A stretch of DNA of 64,000 bases from Isoperla grammatica. Its lineage: Eukaryota; Arthropoda; Insecta; Plecoptera; Perlodidae. Position numbers and translations under genes: made by a program. This document shows positions 35,901 to 46,414 of this stretch, one piece after another. Position 1 is the first letter of the stretch; each line of letters starts with the position of its first letter. The stretch covers positions 9,081,111 to 9,145,110 of the forward strand of contig OX246741.1 in the NCBI GenBank assembly GCA_945910005.1, written 5' to 3'. Below the pieces are notes generated by a model that saw nothing but the letters and a program-made list of their open reading frames with translations, searched no databases and had not been told where the DNA came from.

Positions 35901-37815
35901 TTAGCAGTTTATAGTGTGTCAATTGCTGACACAGTTTCAATTCATTCAATTCTTCAACAGAAATGTTGTTAGGTTGGCATTGAACTTGAGAGGTATAGAA
36001 AAGTAAATTGTTTAAGGTATTGGGTAGCAATGGACAGAGTGTTTCTGTCAGTTTGCTGACAAAAATTCATTCAATACTATACAGAAGTTATATAAGATAA
36101 AGATATACGAATATTAAAAGTTGCTGAAGATAACACAAGTTGAAATACTAATGCATCAATCTAGTTACTGTCACAAATTAATTCAACACTGATATCAACA
36201 TTATATTATGAACTTTTATATAGTTGTAGAACGGATTCAAATTTTCGATACTCATGTTTGGATACTAACCTATATACTGTGGCTAAGATGATGCCACAAA
36301 TTGTTCAGGATACACACACAAAATGTGACAAAGAATTTTAGATACGGTCAATGGACATCAATACCTTCTGAGATTATAAGAATTTATTTATATTTTTATT
36401 GACACAATCAAAATTCAAAAATGTATCGATGAACGTAATTGTGTGGATATATATTTTCTGTATCAAAAGAAAACAGAATTAATTTATGATGTAGATTACA
36501 CTGATCATCAGCATTTTAATAACTAGTTTCGACTGTCTTCCATCTTGTCGGAAAACAGACACAATATCTCACACAATATCTTATCTAATCTCACTAATTT
36601 GACCTTCCGAAAATTAATTGAAAATCTACCATTCCAAAATCATGTTTATTTTGTAAAATAAAATAAATGCAATTAACTATTGTCCCATGAAAAAAATCTA
36701 AGTTTCTGGCGATTATCTAGTCTTTGTATACATTACGAACATTGTAAAATTACACAAAATTGGTTTTTAATAACGTGTTCCAAGCCATTCGCATGATGCA
36801 TATTGTTTTACTTTACTAAATTTCGAAATAGAACGATAAAGCGATACATCGATATCGAATGCTTGTTCGATTATCGATATCGATATGGGTATACTCACGG
36901 TCCTTGTGATTGTTCTGGATGATGTACCAGGCCATAAAGCTGGCCATGGCACAGACACCGATGACAGAGATTATCACGGCCCATGTGAGCCCTCGCTCCA
37001 TGGCCGTTCTGCGGTGCCACCATCCGGGGTTCCTGCAAACAACCACACAGTTAGATTCATTCATTTCATTTATTATTTTTTGAAGAAATCAAGACTCTAG
37101 ATCGGGAGAATTTTAAATAAAAACACACTACACGAACTCATAACAAAAAAACTAAAATTTTAAAATTTTCGAGAGCATCCGCCCCCTTCCTCAGACGCAA
37201 TAACGTTTTTCTGTTTGCTCTCGCGTCTGAGGAAGAGAGCATGTGCTCTCGAAAATTAACGTACTTTGGTGTTTTTATGATATGATCGTGGTTACTGTTT
37301 ATTGGTCTGTGTTTTTATTTGATTATTTGTTGTTTAACGCCGTACTCTACAACTATAATCTTAAGACGTCGGAAGGTGTTTGTAGGAAAGGGACAAGTAG
37401 GACGTAAAGGGGAAAAGGAAGAGACAACTATTGAGCTATATTGATTGACTAGTAAGTCTAGGTACCCTGCACTATGGTTATATTGGTATATATGTAATTT
37501 TCTATTTTATTACATCTATTATTATAACACTATAACACAGTTGCAGCTATTTCATATTTGTCATTTCAAACTAGACAAGTCATTTGCGATGCATAAAAGC
37601 TACATCCAAATAAGTCGGTGCTCGATCCCAGGACGATCCTATCAGAAACCCACAAAGCCACTACGGAAAGTCACACATGTAGTTCATTCAAATCCCCCCA
37701 CGACAAAAATCGTAAACTTTAACTCCGCAAAAAAAAAAAAACACAATGTTGAAGTAGGTATTGTAAACATCGAGACTTACCTGGCTCTAACATTGGCGTA
37801 CCTAACAAGTCCCAT
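20962..37815 (-). CDS. Nep: Neprilysin-like M13 zinc metalloendopeptidase, 15 coding exons, 768 aa
   Basis: A type II membrane peptidase expected to cleave small peptides at the cell surface. Coding exons (5' to 3'): 37815-37781, 37032-36899, 32817-32698, 31509-31264, 30587-30376, 29961-29785, 29222-29005, 26088-25930, 25288-25145, 24787-24691, 23827-23659, 23337-23219, 22783-22652, 22385-22262, 21182-20962. Phases agree and sum to 2307 bp. Residues 1-26 are cytosolic ([14 protein letters not shown]), 27-50 the membrane anchor. The ectodomain begins near C-T-P-G-C and [15 protein letters not shown] (560-564) binds substrate; zinc ligands are H601 and H605 with catalytic E602 in [10 protein letters not shown], and E663 in GENIAD; H730 and R736 match the catalytic His and the substrate-binding Arg. 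It ends CKVW, typical of M13. Introns 7, 8 and 14 hold transposons and palindromes. Which neprilysin paralogue this is cannot be decided here. Confidence 0.96.
21594..22212. mobile_element. Non-autonomous hAT-like element in neprilysin intron 14
   Basis: The ends CAGGGTTGAGAAA (21594) and TTTCTCAACCCTG (to 22212) are inverted repeats. They are flanked by a perfect 8-bp duplication, CTTGAGTG, at 21586-21593 and 22213-22220. Inside both ends are many AAAACCC/GGGTTTTT words. 619 bp, no transposase. The 8-bp duplication and CAGGG ends fit the hAT superfamily. Confidence 0.85.
25333..25671. repeat. Fold-back element in neprilysin intron 9
   Basis: The inner arms pair well: CCCTAGGGGCGCCCGTGGTTGC at about 25549-25571 and its near-complement at about 25608-25634. 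The outer arms carry ATTCATAG and CTATGAAT. The left border CACTAAGGTCCATATTCATAG resembles the border of the element at 61642 (CACTAAGGCCCGAATGCATAG). No clear target duplication was found. Confidence 0.55.
26305..27193. mobile_element. Non-autonomous hAT-like element in neprilysin intron 7
   Basis: CAGAGTTGCGTAAGTTACTT at 26305 and its near-complement ending CAACTCTG at 27193 are terminal inverted repeats. A perfect 8-bp duplication, CATAAGAC, flanks them (26297-26304 and 27194-27201). The ends are packed with AAGTTACTTTT / AAAAGTAACTT words. A G-run lies at about 26937-26954. 889 bp, no transposase visible. Confidence 0.85.
27309..28701. repeat. 1.39-kb long inverted repeat in neprilysin intron 7
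   Basis: The left arm (27309-27935) and right arm (28085-28701) are near-perfect complements around a ~150-bp spacer that begins C-rich. The ends read AGAGCCAGCAACATAAAAG and its complement. Each arm holds two copies of a ~280-bp subunit marked by CCCCTCATAAGGTACAT and GTTTACCGATCAGACGCC. The same ~60-codon open frame therefore appears several times; I regard it as non-coding. No target duplication is clear. Unspliced transcripts would form a very long RNA hairpin. Confidence 0.9.
28891..28989. repeat. Fold-back element next to neprilysin exon 7 donor
   Basis: CTACATCAAGGTC at the left and GACCTTGAGTCTACAT at the right are inverted, as are CCCTGGCGG and CCGCCAGGG inside. The centre has GGCTCGTCGAACTC, shared with the element at 4076-4185. 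It ends ~15 bp from the splice donor of exon 7 (29004). Confidence 0.65.
33883..33914 (+). repeat. Twice-repeated tRNA B-box-like sequence in neprilysin intron 2
   Basis: CCCCGGGTTCGATT occurs twice in direct repeat, the second as GGTTCGATTCCTGG. This matches the internal promoter B box of tRNA genes and tRNA-derived SINEs. No A box or tRNA fold was found around it. Confidence 0.4.
35234..35454. repeat. Tandem direct duplication, ~112-bp period
   Basis: Two diverged copies, 35234-35344 and 35346-35454, share TACTGATA, GCTATAAT/GGTATAAT, TACTTTGT, GGAAAAGAA, TTCTATTC and TGTGAAATAC in the same order. It lies in neprilysin intron 2. Function unknown. Confidence 0.7.
36847..36886. promoter_or_regulatory. 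Cluster of TATCGATA-type sites beside neprilysin exon 2
   Basis: ATCGATATCGA at about 36848-36858 and two overlapping perfect TATCGATA octamers at 36872-36885 lie 13-50 bp from the exon 2 donor. TATCGATA is the Drosophila DRE/DREF site. Regulatory use in an intron here is speculative. Confidence 0.3.
37164..37257. repeat. Stem-loop element in neprilysin intron 1
   Basis: The 35-bp left arm (37164-37198) and right arm (37223-37257) pair over AATTTTCGAGAGCA and CTTCCTCAGACGC and their complements. The middle of each arm is mismatched. A ~24-bp loop separates them. Confidence 0.7.
37781..37815 (-). CDS. Nep: Short first coding exon of the neprilysin gene (11 codons plus 2 bases)
   Basis: The exon reads [11 protein letters not shown] then AG, followed by a strong GTAAGT donor at 37780. 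Exon 2 needs exactly two bases to complete its first codon, and the join gives R-NPGWW, the expected cytosolic start of an M13 enzyme. The ATG is preceded by a possible arthropod initiator TCAGTT (37850-37845). Other first exons further upstream cannot be excluded. Confidence 0.75.
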
Positions 37816-40645
37816 GGTTCAACTTACTCCGCTGTTCGCGGGTAAACTGAGCGAGAGAGACGCTAGCAGCGCTCCTATGAGCCGCGTCGTGCACTAGAGA
37901 TAAGCGTCGGGTGTTTTATGACCTGCTAAATGTTTTATGACACACTCCAAGGACCGGATATAGCGCGAAGAGTCTCATATATGTAGATAATGATGCTAAT
38001 AAAAGTGAATAACTTTGTATAGTGGTGCGATGCGGTCTTTATACCAGTATACACGTTCTTGTGTGCTGAAAACTCGTAAACATTATAGAAAAAGTTTTGA
38101 AGATAGGAAACTGTTCGGGTCTATTATTTGACGTCTGCTAAAAGTTCCCACAAGCATATTTGTCGAATATTCAGCATAGTTGCTGACACATTTTATGATA
38201 AACATACAGAATTTATTACTATTCTCCTATAGTTCAGTCTTTGCTGTTCACGGCTCTAATAATGTTGTATGGTAACTCGTAAACATGCTGGAAAGTTGTT
38301 TAAAATAGTAAACTTGTCTTTTTCTTTTTTTTAACCTACAGTTTCAACGACAACGAAACTCTTTTATGGGAGACTGGGGCTTTGTTCGTCTGTCTTACAC
38401 TTTACACACTAGTGTAAGGCAGTGTCAGTAATTTGTACTCGTGTAAGGAAGTGTAAATATTTGTATGTTGTTCACCTGTAGTTAACACTTACACTAGTGC
38501 GTAGTCAGTGCAGGGGATTCTTACACTGGCTATTTAGCTCGTGTGCTTTGCTACACTGGCCAGTGTAAGAGTGTAGGACAGACAAACGTAGTTTAGTTCG
38601 ACGACTCGGCTAAGGCGTACATTTAAACTAACGGATAATTTATCCACTTCGTTTTCTTACTCACCGTCGGTAAACCAAGACGAAATAAAATTAACGGCTT
38701 AAAGTAAGATCAAGGCCCATGACACAAGTTAAGAGGAGTGTCTGCTAACGGCTATTTCAATAAAGTGTATGACAATTCTAGAAAGCAAAACACCCGTACA
38801 TTCGTTGTTAAAATAGCGAAATGTGAAAATCAAAATATGACGTCAAAATTTGCGTTTCTCATCTTTCTCTTTTCTCGCACGAACGTTTTCTAAACATGTT
38901 TAGTGAAAATTAATTAAGGTGATTTGGGCGTGGTACCAATTTCTAATTAATGACGTGTTTCACTGTCTTCATGTCAACGGTTAGAAAGTTGAGGCTCAGT
39001 TGTAGAGCGGGATACGGCCGTAGTTTAATTCTTGGAAATCTTGAAATCAAGTTCAAGGTTTCGTCTTGGCGAGTCATTGAATAGACATGTTGCTTTACTA
39101 TACTGTGTACCTCCTATCGAACCAAAACATACGACAATCGTAATTATGTGTCCCCGAAAAAACGTTCTATTTTTCGCAGTAGCTCGTTTACATTTACTTG
39201 AAAATAACTGTTTATTTTTGTACTTTTAAAAACTAAAAAGTACGCACTAGGAAATTACTGAAAATACTGTCAAATGAATGGACCATCCGTGAACACATTT
39301 TCGATCCTTGGATTGGTGTGAGAACATCTCTCTTTTCCGATAATATTTTGGCTTCTTTTTTTATGTTCCTTAAAGTAACCACCATATCTGCTCATTAATT
39401 TAATTCCCTTCTCTGTGACTACACTATTAGCTTTTCCATCAGTGTCCAATACAAATATATTTTTTTTCTCAATACTCTCAAAACTTGCACTGTAAAACGA
39501 CAGATTTTTAGTTTGATAACCAGTACCACTCTCACTACTCTTTGAATTTCATCTTCGTTTTTCACTTGATATACCCATGATATCTTCATTTCACATCCGT
39601 ACGTTCAAAATCTAGTAAATTGGTATTTCTGATCTTTGATGCTGTTGATAATATTTGGACTTTACGTTTTACCGTTTGGCAACAATTCCAGTAGAAAACG
39701 AGTGTGTGATTATGAAGATAAAACACACCACATGACATCCATACCCATACACAATTAATTTTGCGAGATCCGGTATTTTCAAGTTCAAGTTCAGATTCAA
39801 GATCAGTTTACTTTCTAAATAATTAATTACAATGATAAAGTCACGTTCAGGATATATTTCTATGTTCCTAAGAGATTGTCAGAAATCAACGTCGTAGTGT
39901 TTTTCACCGTCAAACTGCTTTGTCAGCCTCTTCTTCAAACAAGTTGTCTGCATGGGCTCGCCGTGAACCCGCGTCAAGAATGCTGGTTAATTGTTGGTCT
40001 TACTGTTACAACGCTGAATCATCACTTGACGTCCAGTGTCAACGAAAGGCCCTTCATACTGTGGTCACTACATCAGGTTAGACTCTACAAGAGCCAAGAG
40101 GACAATTGTCAAGAGCGATAGAGGTTGCTCAAGGGTAACGGTAGAGATAAGTTCCTTCCATCAGGAAACATTCTTGGCTCCATATTATAATATTGACCCA
40201 TTGAATTTCATCATCGCTGTCTTTCGTACACCCTTGTTTATTTTTAATTTATTTATTTTATTGTAATTAAGGCCAGTGTAGGGCACAATGCCCTCTTTAG
40301 CCTGATGAGTGATGATTGATGAATGATAATGAGGAAGGGAGGACGCGAAGCCTAGTACTGGCACGTAGCCTACTCATATCGAAAAGTACCATGGGGACCA
40401 TCGGCTTTACGTCCCATCCAAAAGGGCGGTGTAACTTGACCAGTCATATAGGTTCCTCCACTTTAAAGTTAGCCAGTAGCAATAGAAGGGTAAGGTGGGG
40501 TTGGATGACTTACCAATCAATTATTACTTTATTAATAGATAATCTTGAACAGCATCCGCTGACCTTTTACTTCAATGTCGATAAATCCATAATCTATGAC
40601 CTCGGGGGTGTTGTAAATATTTATGATACCTGGTTTGGCACGTTG
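37816..40645. other. Neprilysin 5' flank and adjoining intergenic DNA
   Basis: It presumably includes the promoter of the - strand neprilysin gene, but no TATA box is evident. One fold-back element lies at 38380-38591. No exon is recognised in the rest. Confidence 0.4.
38380..38591. repeat. Fold-back element rich in ACACTAGTGTAAG words
   Basis: The ends TTCGTCTGTCTTACAC and GTGTAGGACAGACAAACG are imperfect inverted repeats. Many internal GTGTAA/TTACAC words can pair with each other. No target duplication was recognised. Confidence 0.55.
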
Positions 40646-41580
40646 CCTTATCGAAGATCATGTCACGGCCCTCTCAACCATTGTCGTTCATTCAGATGAT
40701 GATTCTTGTTGCTTTGCGGCGCTATTATTGTAGTATTGCCTTATCGAAGATCATGTCACGGCCCTCTTAACCATTGTCGTTCATTCAGGTGGGATTCTTG
40801 TTGCTTTGCGGCGCTATTATTGTAGTATTGACTTATCGAAGATCATGTCACGGCCCTCTTAACTATTGTCGTTCATTCAGATGATGATTCTTGTTGCTTT
40901 GCGGCGCTATTATTGTAGTATTGCTTTATCGAAGATCATGTCACGGCCCTCTTAACCATTGTCGTTCATTCAGGTGTGATTCTTGTTGCTTTGCGGCGCT
41001 ATTATTGTAGTATTGCTTTATCGAAGATCATGTCACGGCCCTCTTAACCATTGTCGATCATTCAGATGATGGTTCTTGTTGCTTTGCGGCGCTATTATTG
41101 TAGTATTGACTTATCGAAGATCATGTCACGGCCCTCTCAACCATTGTCGTTCATTCAGATGATGATTCTTGTTGCTTTGCGGCGCTATTATTGTAGTATT
41201 GACTTATCGAAGATCATGTCACGGCCCTCTTAACCATTGTCGTTCATTCAGATGATGATTCTTGTTGCTTTGCGGCGCTATTATTGTAGTATTGACTTAT
41301 CGAAGATCATGTCACGGCCCTCTTAACCATTGTCGTTCATTCAGATGATGATTCTTGTTGCTTTGCGGCGCTATTATTGTATTATTGCTTTATCGAAGAT
41401 CATGTCACGGCCCTCTTAACCATTGTCGTTCATTCAGATGATGATTCTTGTTGCTTTGCGGCGCTATTATTGTAGTATTGACTTATCGAAGATCATGTCA
41501 CGGCCCTCTTAACCATTGTCGTTCATTCAGATGATGATTCTTGTTGCTTTGCGGCGCTATTATTGTATAGTATTGTCTAT
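40646..41580. repeat. Minisatellite, 93-bp unit, ten copies
   Basis: TATCGAAGATCATGTCACGG recurs at 92-93 bp spacing ten times (first near 40649, last near 41484). Each unit also holds TTGTCGTTCATTCAG and TTGCTTTGCGGCGCTATTAT. Units differ by few bases; copies 2 and 4 have a short deletion in the GATGAT stretch. The period is mostly a multiple of three, so open frames across it carry no weight. Confidence 0.95.
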
Positions 41581-41587
41581 TCGAGAC

Positions 41588-41700
41588 GATGAGGGGTGAT
41601 AAATGAAGATGAAGGACAATTATAAAACACCCATGTGAGATTTGAACTCATGACCCTGGATGGCAGAAGTCTAACCGCATGAGCCACCGTCAATGCCACT
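41588..41700 (-). repeat. tRNA-derived SINE fragment
   Basis: The - strand reads TGGCTCATGCGGTTAGAC (A-box-like), then GAGTTCAAATCTCA (B-box-like), then a body CACCCCTCATCGTCTC. The body matches that of a similar copy at 55087-55200 (GATGAG..GGGTGAT.ATGAAGATGA on the + strand). It sits between the two minisatellites. Confidence 0.55.
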
Positions 41701-41807
41701 TTCAATAATGTATTGGTATGCTACAATGGCAACAACTTTTTCCCTCCAATATTTGATTGAACAAATATTCCAGAATTTAATGTTATGTAGTTTCGGGTTG
41801 GTAACTA

Positions 41808-42335
41808 TGATGTATTTATTTGTTTGCAGTCTCACTTCTTCAGAATTGTATGCCTTGGCTTGTACAAAATATGTATTTATTTTAGTTTGCAGTCTCTGGC
41901 TTGTACAAATGTATTTATTTGAGCTTCCAGTCTCACTTTTTGAGATCTGTGACTTGGCTTGTACAAATGTATTTATTTTAGTTTGCAGTCTCACTTCTTC
42001 AGAACTGTGTCTTGGCTTGTACAATTGTATTTATTTTAGTTTGCAGTCTCACTTTTTCAGAACTGTGTCTTAGCTTGTGCAAATGTATTTATTTTAGTTT
42101 GCAGTCTCACTGCTTCAGAACTGTGTCTTGGCTTGTACAATTGGATTTATTTTAGTTTGCAGTCTCACTTTTTCAGAACTGTGTCTTAGCTTGTGCAAAT
42201 GTATTTATTTTAGTTTGCAGTCTCACTGCTTCAGAACTGTGTCTTGGCTTGTACAATTGTATTTATTTGAGCTTCCAGTCTCACTTTTTGAGATCTGTAA
42301 CTTGGCTTGTAGAAATGTATTTATTTGGAGGTGTT
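41808..42335. repeat. Minisatellite, 58-bp unit, about ten copies with dimer pattern
   Basis: GTATTTATTT recurs at 41812, 41873, 41911, 41969, 42027, 42084, 42143 (variant GGATTT), 42201, 42259 and 42317. Consensus words are TTTGCAGTCTCACTTCTTCAG and GTGTCTTGGCTTGTACAA. One unit is shortened to 38 bp. From ~42000 on, two variants (TTGGCTTGTACAATTG and TTAGCTTGTGCAAATG) alternate, a 116-bp higher-order dimer. Confidence 0.92.
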
Positions 42336-43695
42336 AGTCGAACCCACAGCCTAGTTGGCGTGTGTCTCCATCTAAGCCCCGAATCACGAGCGTTAAGGGG
42401 CCACGTGGTCATGCAGTCACACGGTCACACCGTGAACAAGGCCGAGGTATGTGGCTGTTCACGGACAGTGATCGTCTCAGTCGTGTGGCTCAGATGGACG
42501 CAGGATAACACATTGTTTGGAGCAACGACATTTGACAGAGGTCAGAAGCCATCGCCATTTTTAGTATCTTGGTGGGTTGCTTTAAATACAATACAATGGT
42601 TGATGAATTTTACTACGGTTGTATGTCCAACTAGCCAGCGGAAGTTCTGTAAAAATTGCTTTAAAGTTGTTTGTCACAATTCAAGTCTAAATTTAGGCCT
42701 AATGTAAAAATGTAAAATAATAATAATAAGGTAAACAATATGTAAACTGTTGAGTATAGAAGTTACTTATCGGAAAACATGAGAAGGTTTTGTTCACTGT
42801 ATCCTTTCTCAGGTCCAGTCTTACAATGTCCCAATAACTACATATTCGTCGAATAGATTGTTGTCTCCATGGCAACGACCAATCAAAACTCTTGAAATCC
42901 TCCAAATAGCGTAATTGCTACAAATTACTTTCCTATTAGGAGATTGTAAGACTGGTCCCCAGTCATGCAAATCATAATACAATAAATAATACCAATTAAA
43001 TATTAACCGTAATTGTATTATAAAATGTGCAATATGTTGTAACAAGATCAACAATTATTACATAAACAATAATACTCATGTTATTAAAGTTTTTTTTACC
43101 CCAGAGTAACTTAAAATGTGGTTAAGAACCGTTGGGTCCAGGGTACGTAGCTCTCTGCCTGTCGTAAGAGGCGACTAAAGGCCGACGTTGTATTCGTATG
43201 ACGTAGCTGTCGAGTAGGCCCAAACGTCGTAAAGCAACAAACAAAAAAGTCGAGTAGGCCAATACGTTTTATAAAAAAATATATATAAACCAGGTTCTAG
43301 GCATGTTGACAATAACAACATCACGCGTGTTGTTTGTTTACGTTGTAAAGGTGGGTCACTTCTCGTCACGCCCATAAAGCTGTTGGCTCAGGCTAGCCGA
43401 GCCGGTTTTCCTAGCAATCGAATTCCTGGCCTGTATCACGACGAAGATAAGACAGACAGGTTAGGTTAAATGAAGGTCAATGTCGTATAGGATGCACTGA
43501 CCTACTGTTCTAATGCCTTCCGTCTTTGGATGCCAGCTAGAGTATTGGGTTCGAGGCTGTTGCACTCACATAGGCTGCCTGTACACTCGCAGACTTATAA
43601 ACCTAGGTAAAGTTACCTCAAAGTAGTATTCTCATACAGTTAACGAAATTGCCGAATTCAATGGTAAGACCTTAATTTTCTACTTCTATAGTTTC
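42336..43695. other. Intergenic, no gene seen
   Basis: The left part (42336-42420) has a box-B-like GTGGGTTCGACT on the - strand and may be a SINE relic. The stretch 43140-43250 (CTGCCTGTCGTAAGAGGCGACTAAAGG and following) resembles words common in arthropod non-LTR retrotransposon tails. Neither is complete. Confidence 0.35.
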
Positions 43696-43820
43696 TAATG
43701 TAATGTAATGTAATGTAATGTAATGTAATGTAATGTAATGTAATGTAATGTAATGTAATGTAATGTAATGTAATGTAATGTTATGTAATGTAATGTAATG
43801 TAATGTAATGTAATGTAATG
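43696..43820. repeat. (TAATG)n microsatellite, 25 units
   Basis: Uninterrupted pentamer run, except one TTATG unit at 43781-43785. Confidence 0.98.
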
Positions 43821-44021
43821 TACTTTATTTATTAGCTTAACAGCTATTTTGGCATCCTACATACATTTATTTTTTCTTCTCCATCCACTCCCTACATTTA
43901 ATTCTAAACAAACCAACACTATTAATTTCCTTAATTTCTATTGGTAACAGATTGTTCTGTCTTAATCCTAAATAAAAAATTGATTTATACAATTTATTTT
44001 GGACTTTTGGTTACCTGGAAC

Positions 44022-44247
44022 AGTAGGCGTGACTTAATAAGGCTTGTGTACTCTACTAAGCGGAATATACTACATTTACGAATGTGTGAAAGAACGCTAG
44101 GAAGTGTTGATTTTAGTTGAATCAGCGTGCATAAAGGGCGTGACTAATGCGGCTTGTCCACTCTATACTGAGAGGAATATACTACATTTACGAATGTGTA
44201 AAAGAACTCGAGGAATGTGTTGTGTTTCGTTGAATCAGCGTGCAGTA
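44022..44247. repeat. Tandem direct duplication, ~112-bp period
   Basis: Copies at 44022-44130 and 44134-44247 share GGCGTGACTTAAT/GGCGTGACTAATG, GGAATATACTACATTTACGAA and TTGAATCAGCGTGCA. A related fragment lies in neprilysin intron 7 at about 26220-26280 (ATGAATGTATGACAGAACGC), so this is part of a dispersed family. Confidence 0.7.
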
Positions 44248-44349
44248 GTCAAGGATCTGGGTGAATGATCCACTAACTAGGTATTGGGTGAGAAGGATTG
44301 TTGGGATAGAATGTCCAGAGGATCCTCGATCTTCTGACTGAGAATGTTC

Positions 44350-44442
44350 GGAAGGAACCTTCAGTGTGTATTGCCAGTGGCTGTTATCGAACCGGCGATC
44401 TCCCGAATTAGGGTCTCGCGTGTTTTATCTGAGCCACTTCTG
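44350..44442 (-). repeat. tRNA-derived SINE head
   Basis: On the - strand an A-box-like AGTGGCTCAGATAAAAC is followed by B-box GCCGGTTCGATAAC. The flanking AACCTTCA..ATTGCCAGTGGC is shared with the copy at 49190-49275, so both are members of one SINE family rather than tRNA genes. Confidence 0.6.
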
Positions 44443-44776
44443 TCGGTACTCGCAACGTAGTGAACGCACTTCCGTGTTCTATTTATGTATTCATGAGACC
44501 AAACACGAGAAGTATAATTCCTCACCTGTGTTTATATCTTTCACAGTTTTATAGTCTACAGGTAGTTACTTTTCATAGCTTCTCTCTCCGTCTCTCTCGT
44601 CCGTTCTCTAGTACAAACGGTAAAACATGAACTTTCCTAGTGATTTACGCTCTTCGCAGTTTCTTCTTTGACATCTCTGTGTGTGTATATTTGAGAATGA
44701 GTGAGTGCTGTATTGACGGCTTGACACTCCTCAAAATACACAACCGTACTTATGCTTCGAATGTTGTACGGTAACT

Positions 44777-44809
<33 letters not shown>

Positions 44810-45110
44810 CTTGTGCCATATGCATATTTGTAGGCTAGTACCCATGAATAATTTAAAAAATTACCAGTTACCAGTTTTATAATTTCAACTTGACTCTTGA
44901 AATGTTTGAGTACACAAAATTGTATTGAAATAAATTGTAAGATGTTTTACACAGATTACCGCGTTTCATGAATGCATATCTTACTTAGCACAATAATACA
45001 AATTCTGTATAGACAGATGGATGTTTGCCCAAAAATATAACTTTGATATACATAAAACAAGGCTTCAGTTAAATCAAATAGCCATTTTTGTTTTCCATAT
45101 AGGTCTTAAA

Positions 45111-45290
45111 TATCATTTATCTGTTTGGAACCAAATGTTAACTCTATTTTAGGCTGGTGGCCTCACAATAACTTGCTTAGTAAATCCCTGATTTTACACA
45201 ATATCATTTATCTGTTTGGAATCCAAATGTTAACTTCATTTTAGGCTGGTTGCCTCACAATAACTTGCTTAGTAAAGCCCTGATTTTAAA
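45111..45290. repeat. Tandem direct duplication, 91-bp period
   Basis: Two ~90-bp copies (45111-45201 and 45202-45290) share ATCATTTATCTGTTTGGAA, CCTCACAATAACTTGCTTAG and CCCTGATTTTA, with about ten differences. Confidence 0.85.
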
Positions 45291-45771
45291 TAATCCACCA
45301 AGAGACTCAAATCACAAAATCCTGTCTTATCCGTCTGTAAGTTTTGATTATTTGATATTATTGTTTCGCCTTCTCATCTCCATCACTGTATATATACGTT
45401 GCCTCTAAGTTGTGAATGTGTTCCCGTATTGTATGTTGAAACTCCTGCTAATAATACGCCGACACATCGCGCATACAAGTCAAGTATGAAATGCCAACAT
45501 CTCAATCTATCTATTCTATTGTGTAGTCAACGCTTTTGTCTCACCGAAGGCGCAAGCTTGTTTCTGTGTTTGATTAGGACATTATCGTAACATTGGAAAC
45601 TGTTTGGAAGCTATGCCTACTCGAAACAAAGCTTTTCATTCCGTGTCTCAGCTGTTCTTGTCGTTCCAATTGTAATTTGTCATTATACCCATCGGATTCA
45701 GAGAGCTGTGGAGTATCTGGTTCTAGGTACTTCTATCTGCGGTGAAGATCACCATTTTCTGAGTACCTATG

Positions 45772-45953
45772 CGGCAGCAGATAGTGAGAATTTAACAACT
45801 TTAAAATCGAAATTTTGGGAAGATACACAAGGCATTAGTATTGCATATATATTTGAATTCGTTATCTGTAGATAATATCTGGTTGGTGTATCTTCACACA
45901 TTTTTTTTAAAAGTTACGATCAGAAGACCTTAAATTCTCACTATCTGCTGCCG
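45772..45953. repeat. Fold-back element
   Basis: The 23-bp arms CGGCAGCAGATAGTGAGAAT.. (45772-45794) and their complement (45931-45953) enclose ~136 bp. No coding capacity; no clear target duplication. Confidence 0.65.
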
Positions 45954-46225
45954 GAGACTCTTAAGATAGCTGAAGCGTACATCAATCCGCTTTAAAATCG
46001 CCAAGTTTTCTATAGTTGCATTAATCTATAAGGTTCACTATAATATCCCAAGAAAAAGTGGTTGATTTTGAAGATATCTTGTTTCAAAGTTCTCGATGTT
46101 TGAGAGTTTTTAACATTGGAGACGTTCAAAGTCACACACTGCATCTCCGCACTCATTCTAAAGTACATTTCCCATAACACAATATTCACAAACAACTAGT
46201 ATTGTATTGCAATTATTTGCTTCAA

Positions 46226-46414
46226 GGCTGGTCCACACAGATTTTTAAGACATACGATTTAAGGTTTAACGCGTAGTCGTAAAGTTGGATCATAGGAAAC
46301 ACGTACTGGCGTTCACACAAAGTTTTAGTTTTAAGACGTTGTTTTCATTGTTGTTTTTAAAACAACGTCTTAAAACCTTATGCATTATGTCTTCAAAATC
46401 TCTGTGGACCATCC
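46226..46414. repeat. Fold-back MITE-like element with TTCAA duplication
   Basis: The ends GGCTGGTCCACACAGATTTT and AAAATCTCTGTGGACCATCC are inverted repeats ~29 bp long with 4 mismatches. TTCAA lies on both sides (46221-46225 and 46415-46419). A second strong hairpin lies inside, around GTTTTAAGACGTTG and its complement. 189 bp. Confidence 0.75.

Noticed and set aside
37445..37897. 150-residue + strand frame
   Set aside because: It overlaps the first neprilysin exon on the opposite strand, is low in complexity with a poly-Lys run, and matches no family I know.
40646..42335. CRISPR-like arrays
   Set aside because: Units repeat in full length without unique spacers, in a genome with introns: minisatellites.
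42249..42707. 152-residue + strand frame after the 58-bp array
   Set aside because: It begins within the satellite and continues into a SINE-like stretch. No domain is recognisable.
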